64,000 nucleotides of DNA from JBIKWM01 sp044356305 (GCA_044356305.1 JBIKWM010000013.1:19210-83209), one strand, 5' to 3'. Counted from the stretch's first letter, positions 17,286 through 26,502 are shown. Translations and numbers: made by a program. Notes: generated by a model from the letters alone, not told the origin.

Positions 17286-17738
17286 ATGAGGGTAATAGTG
17301 GCAATAGGTGCATGCACGCTTGTCATGGCCTGTGCTGGCACTAAGCAGGGTGCCGATAGTGTCGGGGCAAAAAAGGAAACGGTCAAGGTGGAGTCTGTGG
17401 TGATTGATGCCACACGGCCGCCTGAGAAGCTGGCCGGTATCACCATAGGGTCTATACTTACATCGGGCGATACCTTATTGGTGGACGTGGTCTACTCAGG
17501 CGGCTGCAAACCGCACGATTTTAAGCTGTACTCCACCGGGATGTGGATGAAGAGCATGCCGCCCAAAGTGAATGTTTGGCTCAGCCATACCGTGGCCGAG
17601 CCCGACCCGTGCCGACAGGTGGTGAAAGAGACCCTGCGCTATCTAATAAGGCCTCTGAGGTACCGTGGACAGGATAAGGTGGTGATTCTGATGCAAGGCA
17701 CCGAGCATCAGGCCGATTACACATATCCGAAAGATTGA
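17286..17738 (+). CDS. Small lipoprotein of unknown function
   Basis: A 150-residue protein with a lipoprotein signal peptide (GACTLVMACAG; Cys about residue 16). The mature part has a beta-rich segment DTLLVDVVYSGGCKPHDFKLY followed by VNVWLSHTVAEPDPCRQVVKETLRYLIRPL, a pattern seen in other small Bacteroidota envelope lipoproteins. Two Cys (in GGCKPH and DPCRQ) could pair. No enzymatic motif. The ATG at 17286 is preferred over the frame opening at 17229 because the promoter-like box and the lipoprotein signal both point to it. It is convergent with the M23 peptidase gene, with only 6 nt between the stops. Confidence 0.7.
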   Translation: MRVIVAIGACTLVMACAGTKQGADSVGAKKETVKVESVVIDATRPPEKLAGITIGSILTSGDTLLVDVVYSGGCKPHDFKLYSTGMWMKSMPPKVNVWLSHTVAEPDPCRQVVKETLRYLIRPLRYRGQDKVVILMQGTEHQADYTYPKD

Positions 17739-17744
17739 GCCCGG

Positions 17745-18716
17745 TCAGTCGAACGACTGGTTGGCCTGCGAGGCCAGTTCTATGACCTTGGCGTATTCCT
17801 CTGGGTCGAGGTCGTTGTAGAAGAAATTCACCGGATTCACCTTCGTATTGTTCTTGATCACCTCGTAGTGCAGGTGAGGTCCAGTGCTCGTGCCGGTGTT
17901 GCCCACATAGGCGATCACATCCCCACGTTTCACCTTTTGCCCTACCCGTGCCTTGAATCGGCTCAAGTGGGCATAAAGTGTCTTGTAGCCATAACCGTGG
18001 TTGACCACCACGTAGTTGCCATAACCATATCCCTTAGACTCCACTTCCTCAATCGTTCCATCACCGGTCACATAAACCTCGGTGCCCACCGGTGAAGTGA
18101 AGTCGATGCCCGAATGGAAGTGGCCTATCTTATAAATGGGATGGATACGGTAATTGAAACCCGAGGCGATACGTGTCAGCTTCTCATTGCTGATAGGCTG
18201 AATGGCAGGTATGCTCTGCAGCATCCGCTCCTTGTTCTTAGCCAGTTTCAGTACCTCGTCAAAACTTCTTGACTGCACCACCAACCGTTTGGTGATGACG
18301 TCCAACTTGGCAGTTGCACCAATTACAAGGTCAGAATTATCGTAGCCTTCCAGATCGCGGTAACGGTTCACCCCTCCGAAACCTGCGTTTCGCATGCTCT
18401 CTGGCACAGGGTCGGCCTCAAAGATCACACGGTATATGTTGTTGTCGCGTTCCTGTAGCTCAGCAAGCACCTGACTCACACGGTTCATGCGGTCATTCAG
18501 CACCTTATAGCGAAGTTCCAACTGGTCTATCTCGCGCTTCAATTGCCGTTCCTTGGGCGAATCGAAGAAAAAAGTGAAAACGCCCACCGAAATGGCACCG
18601 AAAACAATGGCCGTAGCGGCATATCCGAGGAAGCGGAGAAATTTCTGACGCAACGTCACCTCCACCTTTTTGTAGGTGAGTGTGCTGGTATCAAAACGAT
18701 ATTTCACCTTCGACAT
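17745..18716 (-). CDS. Membrane-anchored M23 metallopeptidase
   Basis: A 323-residue protein with a short cytoplasmic N-terminus, one transmembrane helix (residues about 30-52), a coiled coil (KERQLKREIDQLELRYKVLND onwards, about 54-95) and a C-terminal LytM/M23 domain (about 190-300). Zinc ligands are visible in GHFHSGIDF (HxxxD) and in GPHLHYEV (HxH). Enzymes of this class cleave peptide cross-links in peptidoglycan or activate amidases. The N-terminus and coiled coil match the M23 proteins with unusual cytoplasmic extensions common in Bacteroidota. The ATG at 18716 is divergent from alaS. Confidence 0.9.
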   Translation of the reverse strand: MSKVKYRFDTSTLTYKKVEVTLRQKFLRFLGYAATAIVFGAISVGVFTFFFDSPKERQLKREIDQLELRYKVLNDRMNRVSQVLAELQERDNNIYRVIFEADPVPESMRNAGFGGVNRYRDLEGYDNSDLVIGATAKLDVITKRLVVQSRSFDEVLKLAKNKERMLQSIPAIQPISNEKLTRIASGFNYRIHPIYKIGHFHSGIDFTSPVGTEVYVTGDGTIEEVESKGYGYGNYVVVNHGYGYKTLYAHLSRFKARVGQKVKRGDVIAYVGNTGTSTGPHLHYEVIKNNTKVNPVNFFYNDLDPEEYAKVIELASQANQSFD

Positions 18717-18734
18717 GGCCTTTGAGCCAGTGGT

Positions 18735-18742
18735 TACTTTTG
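18735..18742 (+). promoter_or_regulatory. -7 element upstream of alaS
   Basis: TACTTTTG, a perfect TAnnTTTG match in the alaS/M23 divergent gap. It would give alaS a leader of about 100 nt, longer than for most promoters here. No conserved RNA structure was recognised in that leader. Confidence 0.5.
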
Positions 18743-18844
18743 CCCGCCTTTTTTGGCAGGGCCGCTAAAGTACACCTCAGGCCGTTTTTAAGCACCCTGT
18801 CAATCTATGGCAACCGAATCAGCATTCATTTCTTTTTCAAAAAG

Positions 18845-21454
18845 ATGACCTCACAGCAGATCCGTCAGCAGTTTCTCGACTTTTTCGCCTCAAAGGGCCA
18901 CCGCATCGTGCCATCAGCACCCATGGTGGTGAAAGACGATCCCACCCTCATGTTCACCAACGCGGGGATGAATCAGTTCAAGGACCTGTTCCTTGGCAAC
19001 CGAGAGCCGCAACACAGGCGCATAGCCGACACCCAGAAGTGCCTGCGCGTTTCTGGAAAACACAATGACCTGGAGGAAGTGGGGGTCGATACTTATCACC
19101 ACACCATGTTCGAGATGCTGGGCAACTGGAGCTTTGGTGATTACTTCAAGAATGACGCGATCGATTGGGCGTGGGAACTGCTCACCGAAGTGTACGGTTT
19201 GCCGAAGGATAGGCTTTACGCCACTGTTTTCGGGGGCGATGCAACAGAGAAACTCGAACTTGACACTGAGGCTGAAGCGCTGTGGGCCAAGCATATGCCT
19301 CGCGAGCGCATCCTGCATGGCAGCAAGAAGGACAATTTTTGGGAGATGGGCGATTCTGGCCCTTGTGGCCCCTGTACCGAGATACACATTGACCTCCGCA
19401 GCGATGCAGAACGGAGCACCGTTCCCGGCCGCGAACTGGTCAATATGAGTCACCCACAGGTGGTGGAGATATGGAACCTAGTGTTCATTCAGTTCAATCG
19501 CAAGGCCGATGGCAGCCTTGAGCCACTTGCCGACAAGCACGTGGACACGGGAATGGGTTTCGAGCGCCTGTGCATGGCCATGCAGGGCAAAACATCGAAC
19601 TACGATACTGATGTGTTCACTCCACTGATCAGCGCAATCGGGGAGATGAGTGGACGTACCTATGGTGCGACCATGGAAAAGCAGGATATCGCCATGCGGG
19701 TGATAGCTGACCACGTAAGGGCCGTCAGTTTTGCAATAACCGATGGGCAACTGCCATCGAACACAGGTGCGGGCTATGTGATTCGCAGGATACTGCGCAG
19801 GGCAGTGCGCTACGGATTCAGTTTCCTTGGCCGTAGCGAGCCATTCATTTATAGGCTCGTTGATGTTTTGGCCTTGCAGATGGGGCCTTTCTTCCCCGAG
19901 ATCATCGCCCAAAAAGACCTTGTGACCAAAGTGATCCAGGAAGAAGAGGCTGCATTTCTCCGTACTTTGGAGAAAGGCATTGAGCGTTTCAATGTCTATG
20001 CCGATGCTATGAAAGGAACGGTTGTCGATGGCCGTTTCGCCTTTGAGCTATACGACACGTTCGGATTCCCTATTGACCTTACCGAACTCATGGCCCGCGA
20101 GCGCAACCTGACGGTCGATCTCAAAGGCTTTGATGAAGGCCTTGCTGAACAGAAGAAGCGGTCGAGGGCCGCCACAGCTACAGAGAACAGCGACTGGGTA
20201 ATGGTAAATGACCTGCCATGGGGCGGGTTCATAGGGTACGATGCGTTGGATGCCCCCGTGCAGATAGTGCGGTACCGAATGGTCCGCGGCAAAGGCAAGG
20301 AGTTCTATCAGATAGTGCTCAATACATCGCCCTTCTATGCTGAGAGTGGCGGACAGGTGGGCGACATCGGTACACTCGAAGCCAGTGGCGAGGTGCTTCC
20401 GATCCTGGATACCAAGAAAGAGAACGACCTGTGGATCCATGTGGCAGATAGGCTCCCAAAGGACCCGAAGGCCCATTTCACCGCCAAAGTGAACCGCGAT
20501 GCACGCGCCCGGACCGCTGCGAACCACTCGGCAACGCACCTTTTACATGCCGTGCTGCGTCAGGTGCTGGGCACGCACGTAGAGCAGAAGGGATCGTTGG
20601 TAGGGCCCGATTATCTGCGTTTCGACTTCTCGCATTTCAGCAAAGTGACCGAGGATCAGATTGCATTGATCGAATCGATGGTCAATGAGCGCATCCGTGA
20701 GAACATCAGCCTCGATGAGCGGAGAAACGTGCCAATCAGCGAAGCAAAGGCCCTCGGTGCCATGGCCCTCTTCGGGGAGAAATATGGCGACCATGTGCGC
20801 GTGATCACTTTCAACCCGGGATTCTCCATCGAACTCTGCGGTGGCACACACGTGCAGGCCACAGGGAACATAGGTCTCATCAAGATTACTGGCGAGGGAT
20901 CGGTTGCGGCCGGCATACGCAGGATCGAGGCTGTTACTGGGGCCAAGGCGTTGGAGCATCTGGCTCAGGCAGAGAGGGTCCTGAATGAGGTAAATGGCCT
21001 GCTGAAGGCCAAGGACCCGGTTCGGGCAATTGACCAACTTTTGGCCCAGAACAAGGATCTTCAGCAACGGCTCGATGCATTGAATGCGCGCGCAGCCGTT
21101 GCCCTGCGAGATGAACTCCGTGCCAATGCCATAGTGCACAATGGGGTGCGCCTTGTTGCAGCACGTATCGGTTTGGATGATGCCAACGCCATCAAGAACC
21201 TGTGCTATGAATTGAACAGAAGCGGAGATACAGTTACACTATTGGCAGCCGAAAGTGGTGGGAAACCTACGCTGCACCTGGCCATTTCAGAAAGTCTTGT
21301 GAGCGCAAGGTGCCTCGATGCAGGTAAACTGGTGCGAGAGCTTGCCAAGGAGATCCGTGGCGGTGGCGGAGGTCAGCCCTTCTACGCCACCGCAGGCGGC
21401 ACTGACCCAAGTGGGATAGACCGTGCGCTGTCAAGGATAAAAGAGATGATCTGA
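18845..21454 (+). CDS. alaS: Alanyl-tRNA synthetase
   Basis: An 869-residue class II aminoacyl-tRNA synthetase, the usual length for AlaRS. The N-terminus (FTNAGMNQFKDLFLG, RVSGKHNDLEEVG) is the catalytic core with motif 1/2. The editing domain has NHSATHLLHAVL (about residue 560) and CGGTHVQATGNIG (about residue 664), giving the zinc HxxxH and CxxxH sets that clear Ser/Gly mischarged tRNA. The C-terminal C-Ala domain ends with the glycine-rich GGGGGQPFYATAGG. Start chosen as ATG at 18845 (MTSQQIRQQFLDFF); the open frame upstream is non-coding. Transcribed toward the acidic protein and miaA. Confidence 0.98.
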   Translation: MTSQQIRQQFLDFFASKGHRIVPSAPMVVKDDPTLMFTNAGMNQFKDLFLGNREPQHRRIADTQKCLRVSGKHNDLEEVGVDTYHHTMFEMLGNWSFGDYFKNDAIDWAWELLTEVYGLPKDRLYATVFGGDATEKLELDTEAEALWAKHMPRERILHGSKKDNFWEMGDSGPCGPCTEIHIDLRSDAERSTVPGRELVNMSHPQVVEIWNLVFIQFNRKADGSLEPLADKHVDTGMGFERLCMAMQGKTSNYDTDVFTPLISAIGEMSGRTYGATMEKQDIAMRVIADHVRAVSFAITDGQLPSNTGAGYVIRRILRRAVRYGFSFLGRSEPFIYRLVDVLALQMGPFFPEIIAQKDLVTKVIQEEEAAFLRTLEKGIERFNVYADAMKGTVVDGRFAFELYDTFGFPIDLTELMARERNLTVDLKGFDEGLAEQKKRSRAATATENSDWVMVNDLPWGGFIGYDALDAPVQIVRYRMVRGKGKEFYQIVLNTSPFYAESGGQVGDIGTLEASGEVLPILDTKKENDLWIHVADRLPKDPKAHFTAKVNRDARARTAANHSATHLLHAVLRQVLGTHVEQKGSLVGPDYLRFDFSHFSKVTEDQIALIESMVNERIRENISLDERRNVPISEAKALGAMALFGEKYGDHVRVITFNPGFSIELCGGTHVQATGNIGLIKITGEGSVAAGIRRIEAVTGAKALEHLAQAERVLNEVNGLLKAKDPVRAIDQLLAQNKDLQQRLDALNARAAVALRDELRANAIVHNGVRLVAARIGLDDANAIKNLCYELNRSGDTVTLLAAESGGKPTLHLAISESLVSARCLDAGKLVRELAKEIRGGGGGQPFYATAGGTDPSGIDRALSRIKEMI

Positions 21455-21514
21455 TTCCAGTGATGTAATTTCAACCTGATTGAGAATTCTATTTTCGCAC
21501 CCCTAACACCAGCC

Positions 21515-22189
21515 ATGGCCATTTACCGATTCCGTATCGCCATAGAGGGCGATGAGACCGTGTACCGCGACATTGACATGAGTTCGCGACACACCTTCTC
21601 TGACCTGCAACAGGCCATTGTACGCCACTTCAACCTGCAGGATGGGCAAGGGGCTGAGTTTTTCACTACCGACCAGACTTGGTACGAGGGCGATGAGATC
21701 GCTACCCTCGATGGCAGCCTTTCGGACCGTGGGCCGCGCCTGAGCGAGCAGGTGAACGACCCGCACCAGCGTTTCTTGTGCAGCACACGCTCCTACAACC
21801 CATTGGGGCTGCTGATTGAGATGAAGAAGGTGCTGAAGGATGACCCCGCCATAGTGTTGCCCCGCCTTGTGGCCAACGAGGGCGAACCACCTGTTTATAC
21901 CCAGCCACCGCCACAACATGTAGAGGATACAGGCGAGGAGGATATCCTTCCGCTGTCGGCATTCATCAAACCAGAAAATGGTGGCGAAGACAATGAGCCT
22001 GTGCTTGGCCCTGGCGAAGATGAGATGCTCGAATTCAGTGATCTGGAAGATGGCGATGCTACCGAGATAGCTGACCCGGACTCCACAGGTGGAGATGATG
22101 ATGACGATATGATGGAGGATGAGGACGGGGATGGAGAAGGTGGTGACGACATGGGCAACTTCGGCTCGTTCGACCCTGACGACATGTGA
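21515..22189 (+). CDS. Acidic protein with a pRiA4b ORF-3-like domain
   Basis: A 224-residue protein. The first about 120 residues (IYRFRIAIEGDETVYRDIDMSSRHTFSDLQ..., then LNDP.QRFLYxYD-like sequence with LGLLIEMKKV) resemble the PRiA4_ORF3 domain, found in proteins of unknown function and as an IS1096 passenger. The last 80 residues are extremely acidic, with Asp/Glu runs. No transposase is near, so it is probably a resident gene. It lies between alaS and miaA, 10 nt before the latter, suggesting cotranscription with a tRNA modification gene. A TATTTTCG sequence (one mismatch to the -7 element) lies about 20 nt upstream. Confidence 0.7.
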   Translation: MAIYRFRIAIEGDETVYRDIDMSSRHTFSDLQQAIVRHFNLQDGQGAEFFTTDQTWYEGDEIATLDGSLSDRGPRLSEQVNDPHQRFLCSTRSYNPLGLLIEMKKVLKDDPAIVLPRLVANEGEPPVYTQPPPQHVEDTGEEDILPLSAFIKPENGGEDNEPVLGPGEDEMLEFSDLEDGDATEIADPDSTGGDDDDDMMEDEDGDGEGGDDMGNFGSFDPDDM

Positions 22190-22199
22190 CCTTTAGCCT

Positions 22200-23069
22200 G
22201 TGAAACGAGACAGGCGCCTGATTGTAGTGTGCGGCGCAACGGCTGTTGGCAAAACAGAGTACGCCATCCGTCTGGCTGAGCAGTATGGTACCGAGATCAT
22301 CTCGGCCGACAGCCGTCAGGTGTACGCAGGACTCGAGATAGGCACTGCGCAGCCCGATGCAGGACAGCTCGCCCGGGCAAGGCATCATCTTATCGGGGAG
22401 TTCGCAGTGACCGAGCCATACAATGCCGGGAGATTTGTGGCCGATGCCGAGGCGCTCATCGCATCCATCCATCAAAATAATGAAACAGCCATAATTTGTG
22501 GTGGAACAGGACTTTATATAAAGGCTCTATTGTTTGGGCTTGATGAATTACCGTCAGCCGATGCCGATGTGCGCACCCGGCTTGAAGGTGAATTGGCCGA
22601 ACTTGGAATCGGGCATCTGCAGGAAAGGCTACGTCAGTTGGACCCCATCCATCACGCCAAGATTGATCTGAACAATCCAGCGCGGTTGCTCCGTGCCCTT
22701 GAAGTGTGCATCGTGGCGGGCCGCCCATACTCTGAGCTGCGCACCGGTTCGCGTAAAGAACTTCCTTTCCTGATAGAAGTGATAGGGGTCGATCTTCCTC
22801 GAGAGGAACTTTATGCCCGCATCAACGCCCGTACCGAATCCATGATGGCCGCGGGCTGGTTGGAAGAGGTGAAAAGAATGGTCGCTCATAGGGGCGCGAA
22901 CGCTTTGAACACCGTAGGCTACAAGGAGCTTTTTGCACATCTCGATGGCACTTTGAGCCTCGATGAGGCCGTGCATCTTATCAAGCAGAACACCAGACGT
23001 TTTGCTAAGCGCCAGCTCACATGGTTCAGGGCACAGCCCGATGTGAGGTGGCAGTCGCCACTCGCCTGA
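22200..23069 (+). CDS. miaA: tRNA dimethylallyltransferase
   Basis: A 289-residue enzyme that transfers the dimethylallyl group to N6 of A37 in tRNAs reading UNN codons. Seen: P-loop GATAVGKT at residues 12-19, ISADSRQVYAGLEIGTAQP (DSRQxY block), GGTGLYIKALL, and the C-terminal NTVGYKEL...IKQNTRRFAKRQLTWFR block. The start is GTG at 22200, immediately after the preceding gene's stop; no in-frame ATG gives a complete P-loop. Its stop at 23069 abuts the stop of the convergent VWA gene at 23070. The dimethylallyl donor comes from the isoprenoid pathway whose isomerase gene idi lies nearby on the other strand. Confidence 0.96.
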   Translation: MKRDRRLIVVCGATAVGKTEYAIRLAEQYGTEIISADSRQVYAGLEIGTAQPDAGQLARARHHLIGEFAVTEPYNAGRFVADAEALIASIHQNNETAIICGGTGLYIKALLFGLDELPSADADVRTRLEGELAELGIGHLQERLRQLDPIHHAKIDLNNPARLLRALEVCIVAGRPYSELRTGSRKELPFLIEVIGVDLPREELYARINARTESMMAAGWLEEVKRMVAHRGANALNTVGYKELFAHLDGTLSLDEAVHLIKQNTRRFAKRQLTWFRAQPDVRWQSPLA

Positions 23070-24269
23070 TCAGACAGCCACTGGCACCCGATAGGGCCTC
23101 TTCAGGGCGTTCATCGCATCGCTGATGCCGCGTATGGTGAGCGGAAACATGCGGTCGTGCATCTCATTGCGAATCAGGCGCGTGCTCTCGTAGTAGTCCC
23201 AGCTCGTGTCAGGATTCGGGTTGATCCATACAAAATGCGGAAAGTGCGCCACGATGCGCTGCAGCCACACCTTACCGGCCTCTGGGTTATTGTGTTCAAC
23301 GCTGCCGCCCGGGTATAATATCTCGGTGGGCGACATGGCCGCATCGCCAACCATCACCAACCTGAAATCGCGTCCGAGGCGATGCATCAGGTCGCACGTC
23401 ATGGTGTGGTCCGTCCATCTGCGATGGTTCTGTTTCCACACCCGCTCATAAAGGCAGTTGTGGAAATAGTACGTCTCCAGATTCTTGAATTCGTACTTGG
23501 CTGCGCTGAAGAGCCTCGAGCACAGCATCACGTGGTCGTCCATACTGCCACCTATGTCCATCAGCAGAAGCACCTTTACGTTGTTTTTGCGTGGTGCGCG
23601 CATGGCAGTCTCTAATATGCCTGCATTGCGCGAAGTGCGGGCAATGGTGCCATCAATGTCCAGTTCCTCCTCGTGCCCCAACCGCGAGAATTGCCGCAGC
23701 CTGCGCAGGGCCATCTTCATGTTGCGCACGTTAAGTTCCTCGGTGTCGCTCAGATCGCGGAATTCTCTGCGGTCCCAGACTTTCACTGCACTCCGGTTGC
23801 GGCCATTGGCCTGCCCTATGCGATAGCCGGCAGGGTTGTAGCCGTTGGCTCCGAACGGTGAAGTACCACCTGTGCCTATCCATCGGTTGCCGCCTTCGTG
23901 CCGTTCGCGCTGTTCGTCAAGCAGTTGCCTGAATCTCTCGGCCAGAGCTTCGAGCCCACCGTAGGCCTCGATCATAGCTTTTTCCTCGTCTGTAAGGTCA
24001 AGTACAGCGTTCTTTCTGAGCCAATCTTCTGCGATGCGTGCCACATCGGGTTCGGGCAACTGGGCCAGTTCTCCCATGTAGCCGGCAAAGACCCGGTCAT
24101 ACACATCCAGGTGTTCCTCGTGTTTGATCAGCGTTACGCGGCCCAAGGCGTAAAGGCCTTCAACTTCGCTCACCACATTGTTGCGCACAGCTTCGAGCAG
24201 CGCGAGATATTCAGGCAGGGTTACCGGAACCTTTTGCGACCGTAGGGCTTGGAACAGACCGAGGAACAT
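23070..24269 (-). CDS. VWA-domain protein (CoxE/YehP-like)
   Basis: A 399-residue protein. The C-terminal half is a von Willebrand factor A domain with the MIDAS motif LLMDIGGSMDDH (DxGxS) and a downstream Asp in VMVGDAAMSPTEI. The N-terminal half (FLGLFQALRSQKVPVTLPEYLALLEAV) is characteristic of the CoxE-like VWA family, often paired with MoxR-type AAA ATPases; no such ATPase is in the window. The ATG at 24269 is used; four residues further upstream there is only a TTG. A GACATTTG box (one mismatch) lies just upstream, so it may have its own promoter as well as read-through from folE, 65 nt upstream. Confidence 0.85.
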   Translation of the reverse strand: MFLGLFQALRSQKVPVTLPEYLALLEAVRNNVVSEVEGLYALGRVTLIKHEEHLDVYDRVFAGYMGELAQLPEPDVARIAEDWLRKNAVLDLTDEEKAMIEAYGGLEALAERFRQLLDEQRERHEGGNRWIGTGGTSPFGANGYNPAGYRIGQANGRNRSAVKVWDRREFRDLSDTEELNVRNMKMALRRLRQFSRLGHEEELDIDGTIARTSRNAGILETAMRAPRKNNVKVLLLMDIGGSMDDHVMLCSRLFSAAKYEFKNLETYYFHNCLYERVWKQNHRRWTDHTMTCDLMHRLGRDFRLVMVGDAAMSPTEILYPGGSVEHNNPEAGKVWLQRIVAHFPHFVWINPNPDTSWDYYESTRLIRNEMHDRMFPLTIRGISDAMNALKRPYRVPVAV

Positions 24270-24334
24270 GGCAGAATGCAAATGTCGCCCTTTGGGCCGA
24301 AGTTCATTCTGCTCTTCGATGCGGCACGGGCCGC

Positions 24335-25003
24335 TCAGACCTTGCCGAACACTGATGCGAGAAATTCCTTGCGCACCTTGGTTTTGCGGAACGCACCGCT
24401 GTAGCTCGATGTGATGGTGCTACTGTTCACATCCTCAATACCGCGCATCGAGACGCACATGTGCCGTGCATCAATCAGCACGGCCACATCGTCAGTGCCG
24501 AGTGCTTCTTTCAGTTCGTTGGCTATCTGCACCGTGAGGCGTTCCTGAACCTGTGGACGTTTGGCGTAATAGTCAACTATCCTGTTCAATTTACTCAAAC
24601 CCACTACTTTACCGGTGTTGATGTACGCAATGTGGGCTTTGCCAATGATGGGGACGAAATGGTGCTCGCAAAATGAATGGACGGTAATGTCCTTCTCCAC
24701 CAACATCTCGCTGTAATCGTACTTATTGCTGAATAGCTTCACCTTCGGCTTATTGGCCGGATTGAGGCCACTGAACACCTCTTTCACATACATCTTCGCC
24801 ACACGGTGCGGGGTTCCGCGCAGGCTGTCGTCATTGAGGTCGAGGCCCAATGTGTGCATGATGGCTGCAAAGTGCTCGGCTATTACTGTCACTTTCTCAG
24901 CATCCGTCATATCGAACGCATCGGTGCGCATAGGCGTATCGATGCTGGTGAGCGCGTGCATCTCGCCCATCTCTTCCATCAGTTCAAGCTCCTTCTCCGT
25001 CAT
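24335..25003 (-). CDS. folE: GTP cyclohydrolase I
   Basis: A 222-residue enzyme converting GTP to 7,8-dihydroneopterin triphosphate, the first step of folate and tetrahydropterin synthesis. The family signature is plain: SFCEHHFVPIIGKAHIAYI (Cys and His zinc ligands), DDVAVLIDARHMCVSMRGI (second Cys), and GTPHRVAKMYVKEVFSGL near the N-terminus. Start is ATG at 25003; the frame continues to a TTG three codons upstream. It overlaps the end of the PTPS/QueD gene by 20 nt, so the two are translationally coupled, and the product of FolE is the substrate of that enzyme. Confidence 0.97.
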   Translation of the reverse strand: MTEKELELMEEMGEMHALTSIDTPMRTDAFDMTDAEKVTVIAEHFAAIMHTLGLDLNDDSLRGTPHRVAKMYVKEVFSGLNPANKPKVKLFSNKYDYSEMLVEKDITVHSFCEHHFVPIIGKAHIAYINTGKVVGLSKLNRIVDYYAKRPQVQERLTVQIANELKEALGTDDVAVLIDARHMCVSMRGIEDVNSSTITSSYSGAFRKTKVRKEFLASVFGKV

Positions 25004-25415
25004 ATTGTACAAAGTTCCGTTCGGTTTCGTAAAGTTCCACTTTTAATCGGAGTGATGGGCCGATGTGCGGTCTCATGCGATTCCAGATTACCACAGCAAT
25101 GTTCTCAGCAGTTGGGTTCAGGTCCCTGAAATCGTCTGTATCAAGGTTCAGATTTCGGTGGTCAAACGGTTCTTCCACCTCTTTTCTGATAATGGCCGCC
25201 AGTTCTTTCACATCCATCACAAATCCCGTTTCAGGGTCAATCGGACCTTTCACACTGGCTATCAGTGTGTAGTTGTGCCCGTGAAAATGTGGGTTGTTGC
25301 ACAATCCGAACACTGCAAGGTTGCGGGCATCGTCCCATGCGGGGTTATGCAGTCTGTGAGCCGCATTGAATGTGGCCTTTCGGCTCACCGTCACCTGTAT
25401 CTGTTCCTTTTTCAA
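24984..25415 (-). CDS. 6-pyruvoyl/6-carboxy-tetrahydropterin synthase (PTPS/QueD)
   Basis: A 143-residue T-fold enzyme acting on dihydroneopterin triphosphate from FolE. Zinc ligands are a His in FNAAHRLHN and the pair in NPHFHGHNYT; the catalytic Cys is in FGLCNNPH, and FDHRNLN, PTAENIAV and YETERNFV are further family blocks. The GLCNNPHFHGHNY context is closer to eukaryotic-type PTPS than to E. coli QueD, so tetrahydrobiopterin or a related pterin is as likely as the queuosine precursor. The only start available is TTG at 25415, 21 nt after idi. It overlaps folE. Confidence 0.92.
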   Translation of the reverse strand: MKKEQIQVTVSRKATFNAAHRLHNPAWDDARNLAVFGLCNNPHFHGHNYTLIASVKGPIDPETGFVMDVKELAAIIRKEVEEPFDHRNLNLDTDDFRDLNPTAENIAVVIWNRMRPHIGPSLRLKVELYETERNFVQYDGEGA

Positions 25416-25436
25416 TGGGCCGCTCTGGCGTAGTGG

Positions 25437-25967
25437 TCAGGGCAGATTAACAGGCCAATTAGGAATGTGTTCGTCAAGGTGCCTGATGATGTGGGGCAGC
25501 CAGGCACAGTATAGGTGCGGGTTGAGTGTCATGTCCTCCTTCAGATCTGTTCTGTTCATGAACCGCCATCCGGCCACTTCTTCGGGGTCAGGATTGAATG
25601 GCCCATCGCTTAATCCAATTAGGACGTGATCGTACTCATGTTCCACAAGCCCGTTGCCGACATCGGCCCGATAGATGAAGCTGTATGCATGCCGCATTTC
25701 AGTTGCGATGCCAAGCTCTTCCATCAGCCTCCTGTCAGCGCATTCCCGAACACTTTCGTTCATGTGCGGATGTGTGCAACAGGCATTGGCCCACAGGAGC
25801 GGACTGTGATATTTACATGCTGCGCGTTGCTGAAGCAGCATCTCGCCATTCGAATTGAATAGGAGCACAGACACAGCCCTGTGGAGAGATCCGGACCGAT
25901 GCACCTCCATTTTCTGTCCCGATCCTACTACCTGATCGTTGACATCCACCAGAATGACTGAATTCAA
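25437..25967 (-). CDS. idi: Isopentenyl-diphosphate delta-isomerase, type 1
   Basis: A 176-residue Nudix-fold enzyme interconverting isopentenyl and dimethylallyl diphosphate. The active-site Cys lies in WANACCTHPHMNES, the Glu-containing block is GLVEHEYDHVLIG, and the Nudix-like RECADRRLMEELGI is clear. There is a stop eight codons upstream of the TTG at 25967 and no ATG between, so TTG is the start (LNSVILVDVNDQVVG aligns with known N-termini). Second gene of the minus-strand operon; it supplies the allylic substrate used by isoprenoid enzymes and by MiaA, encoded 3 kb away on the other strand. Confidence 0.95.
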   Translation of the reverse strand: MNSVILVDVNDQVVGSGQKMEVHRSGSLHRAVSVLLFNSNGEMLLQQRAACKYHSPLLWANACCTHPHMNESVRECADRRLMEELGIATEMRHAYSFIYRADVGNGLVEHEYDHVLIGLSDGPFNPDPEEVAGWRFMNRTDLKEDMTLNPHLYCAWLPHIIRHLDEHIPNWPVNLP

Positions 25968-25988
25968 CTCTTCTTGCCTGTTTTTGGG

Positions 25989-26498
25989 TCAATGATTCTT
26001 GTCCCAGCCCAACACACTGGTGCGCCACGGCCCAGTGAAAAGGGCAGGGCGGGGGAGAGGTATGGTATCAGTCGGGCCTTCCACGGGGTCTGGAAGTGGT
26101 TTAGTAGGTGCAAGTGTCCTCACGGTGGCGAAGTACATCCAACGGCTACCATCGCTGAACCGCTGGGACTTGATCTGCTGAGCACCTTTTGCCCAGACGG
26201 AATCCTTGTCTGTGTCAAAACCTGTGGCCACGAGCAATGCATGGAAACGGCTGCGATTGGCATCTTTCACGGTCCAATAGAATGCCTTGCAGGTGTCGTT
26301 TTCAAATAAAAGTGTCTGACTGATGCCATCGGCCACCCGGTAAGTCATTCGGTCGCGGTCGTAGTCCATAGTGCGCAGCTCGCCCATGCGGTTTATGGCC
26401 TTGGCGCGGGCCAGTCCGATCAGTGCATCGGGCACCTGTGCCATGCTGCAATTGGCACAGGCCACAAGGGTAATCACGGCCCAAGTGAATCTTTTCAC
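25989..26498 (-). CDS. Secreted protein of unknown function, GTG start
   Basis: A 169-residue protein with a signal peptide (VKRFTWAVITLVACANCSMAQ). Internal features: a Tyr/Trp/Phe-rich middle (DTCKAFYWTVKDANRSRFHALLV) and a Pro-rich C-terminus. No family recognised. GTG at 26498 is chosen because the signal peptide begins there and a perfect -7 box ends 4 nt upstream; the longer frame to 26588 would run over the promoter. First gene of the operon that continues with idi, the PTPS gene and folE (21-nt gaps or overlaps). Confidence 0.7.
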   Translation of the reverse strand: MKRFTWAVITLVACANCSMAQVPDALIGLARAKAINRMGELRTMDYDRDRMTYRVADGISQTLLFENDTCKAFYWTVKDANRSRFHALLVATGFDTDKDSVWAKGAQQIKSQRFSDGSRWMYFATVRTLAPTKPLPDPVEGPTDTIPLPRPALFTGPWRTSVLGWDKNH

Positions 26499-26502
26499 GC
26501 CA

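Noticed and set aside
21515..22189. Insertion-sequence passenger gene
   Set aside because: Although the pRiA4b ORF-3 domain can travel with IS1096, no transposase, inverted repeats or target duplication are present.
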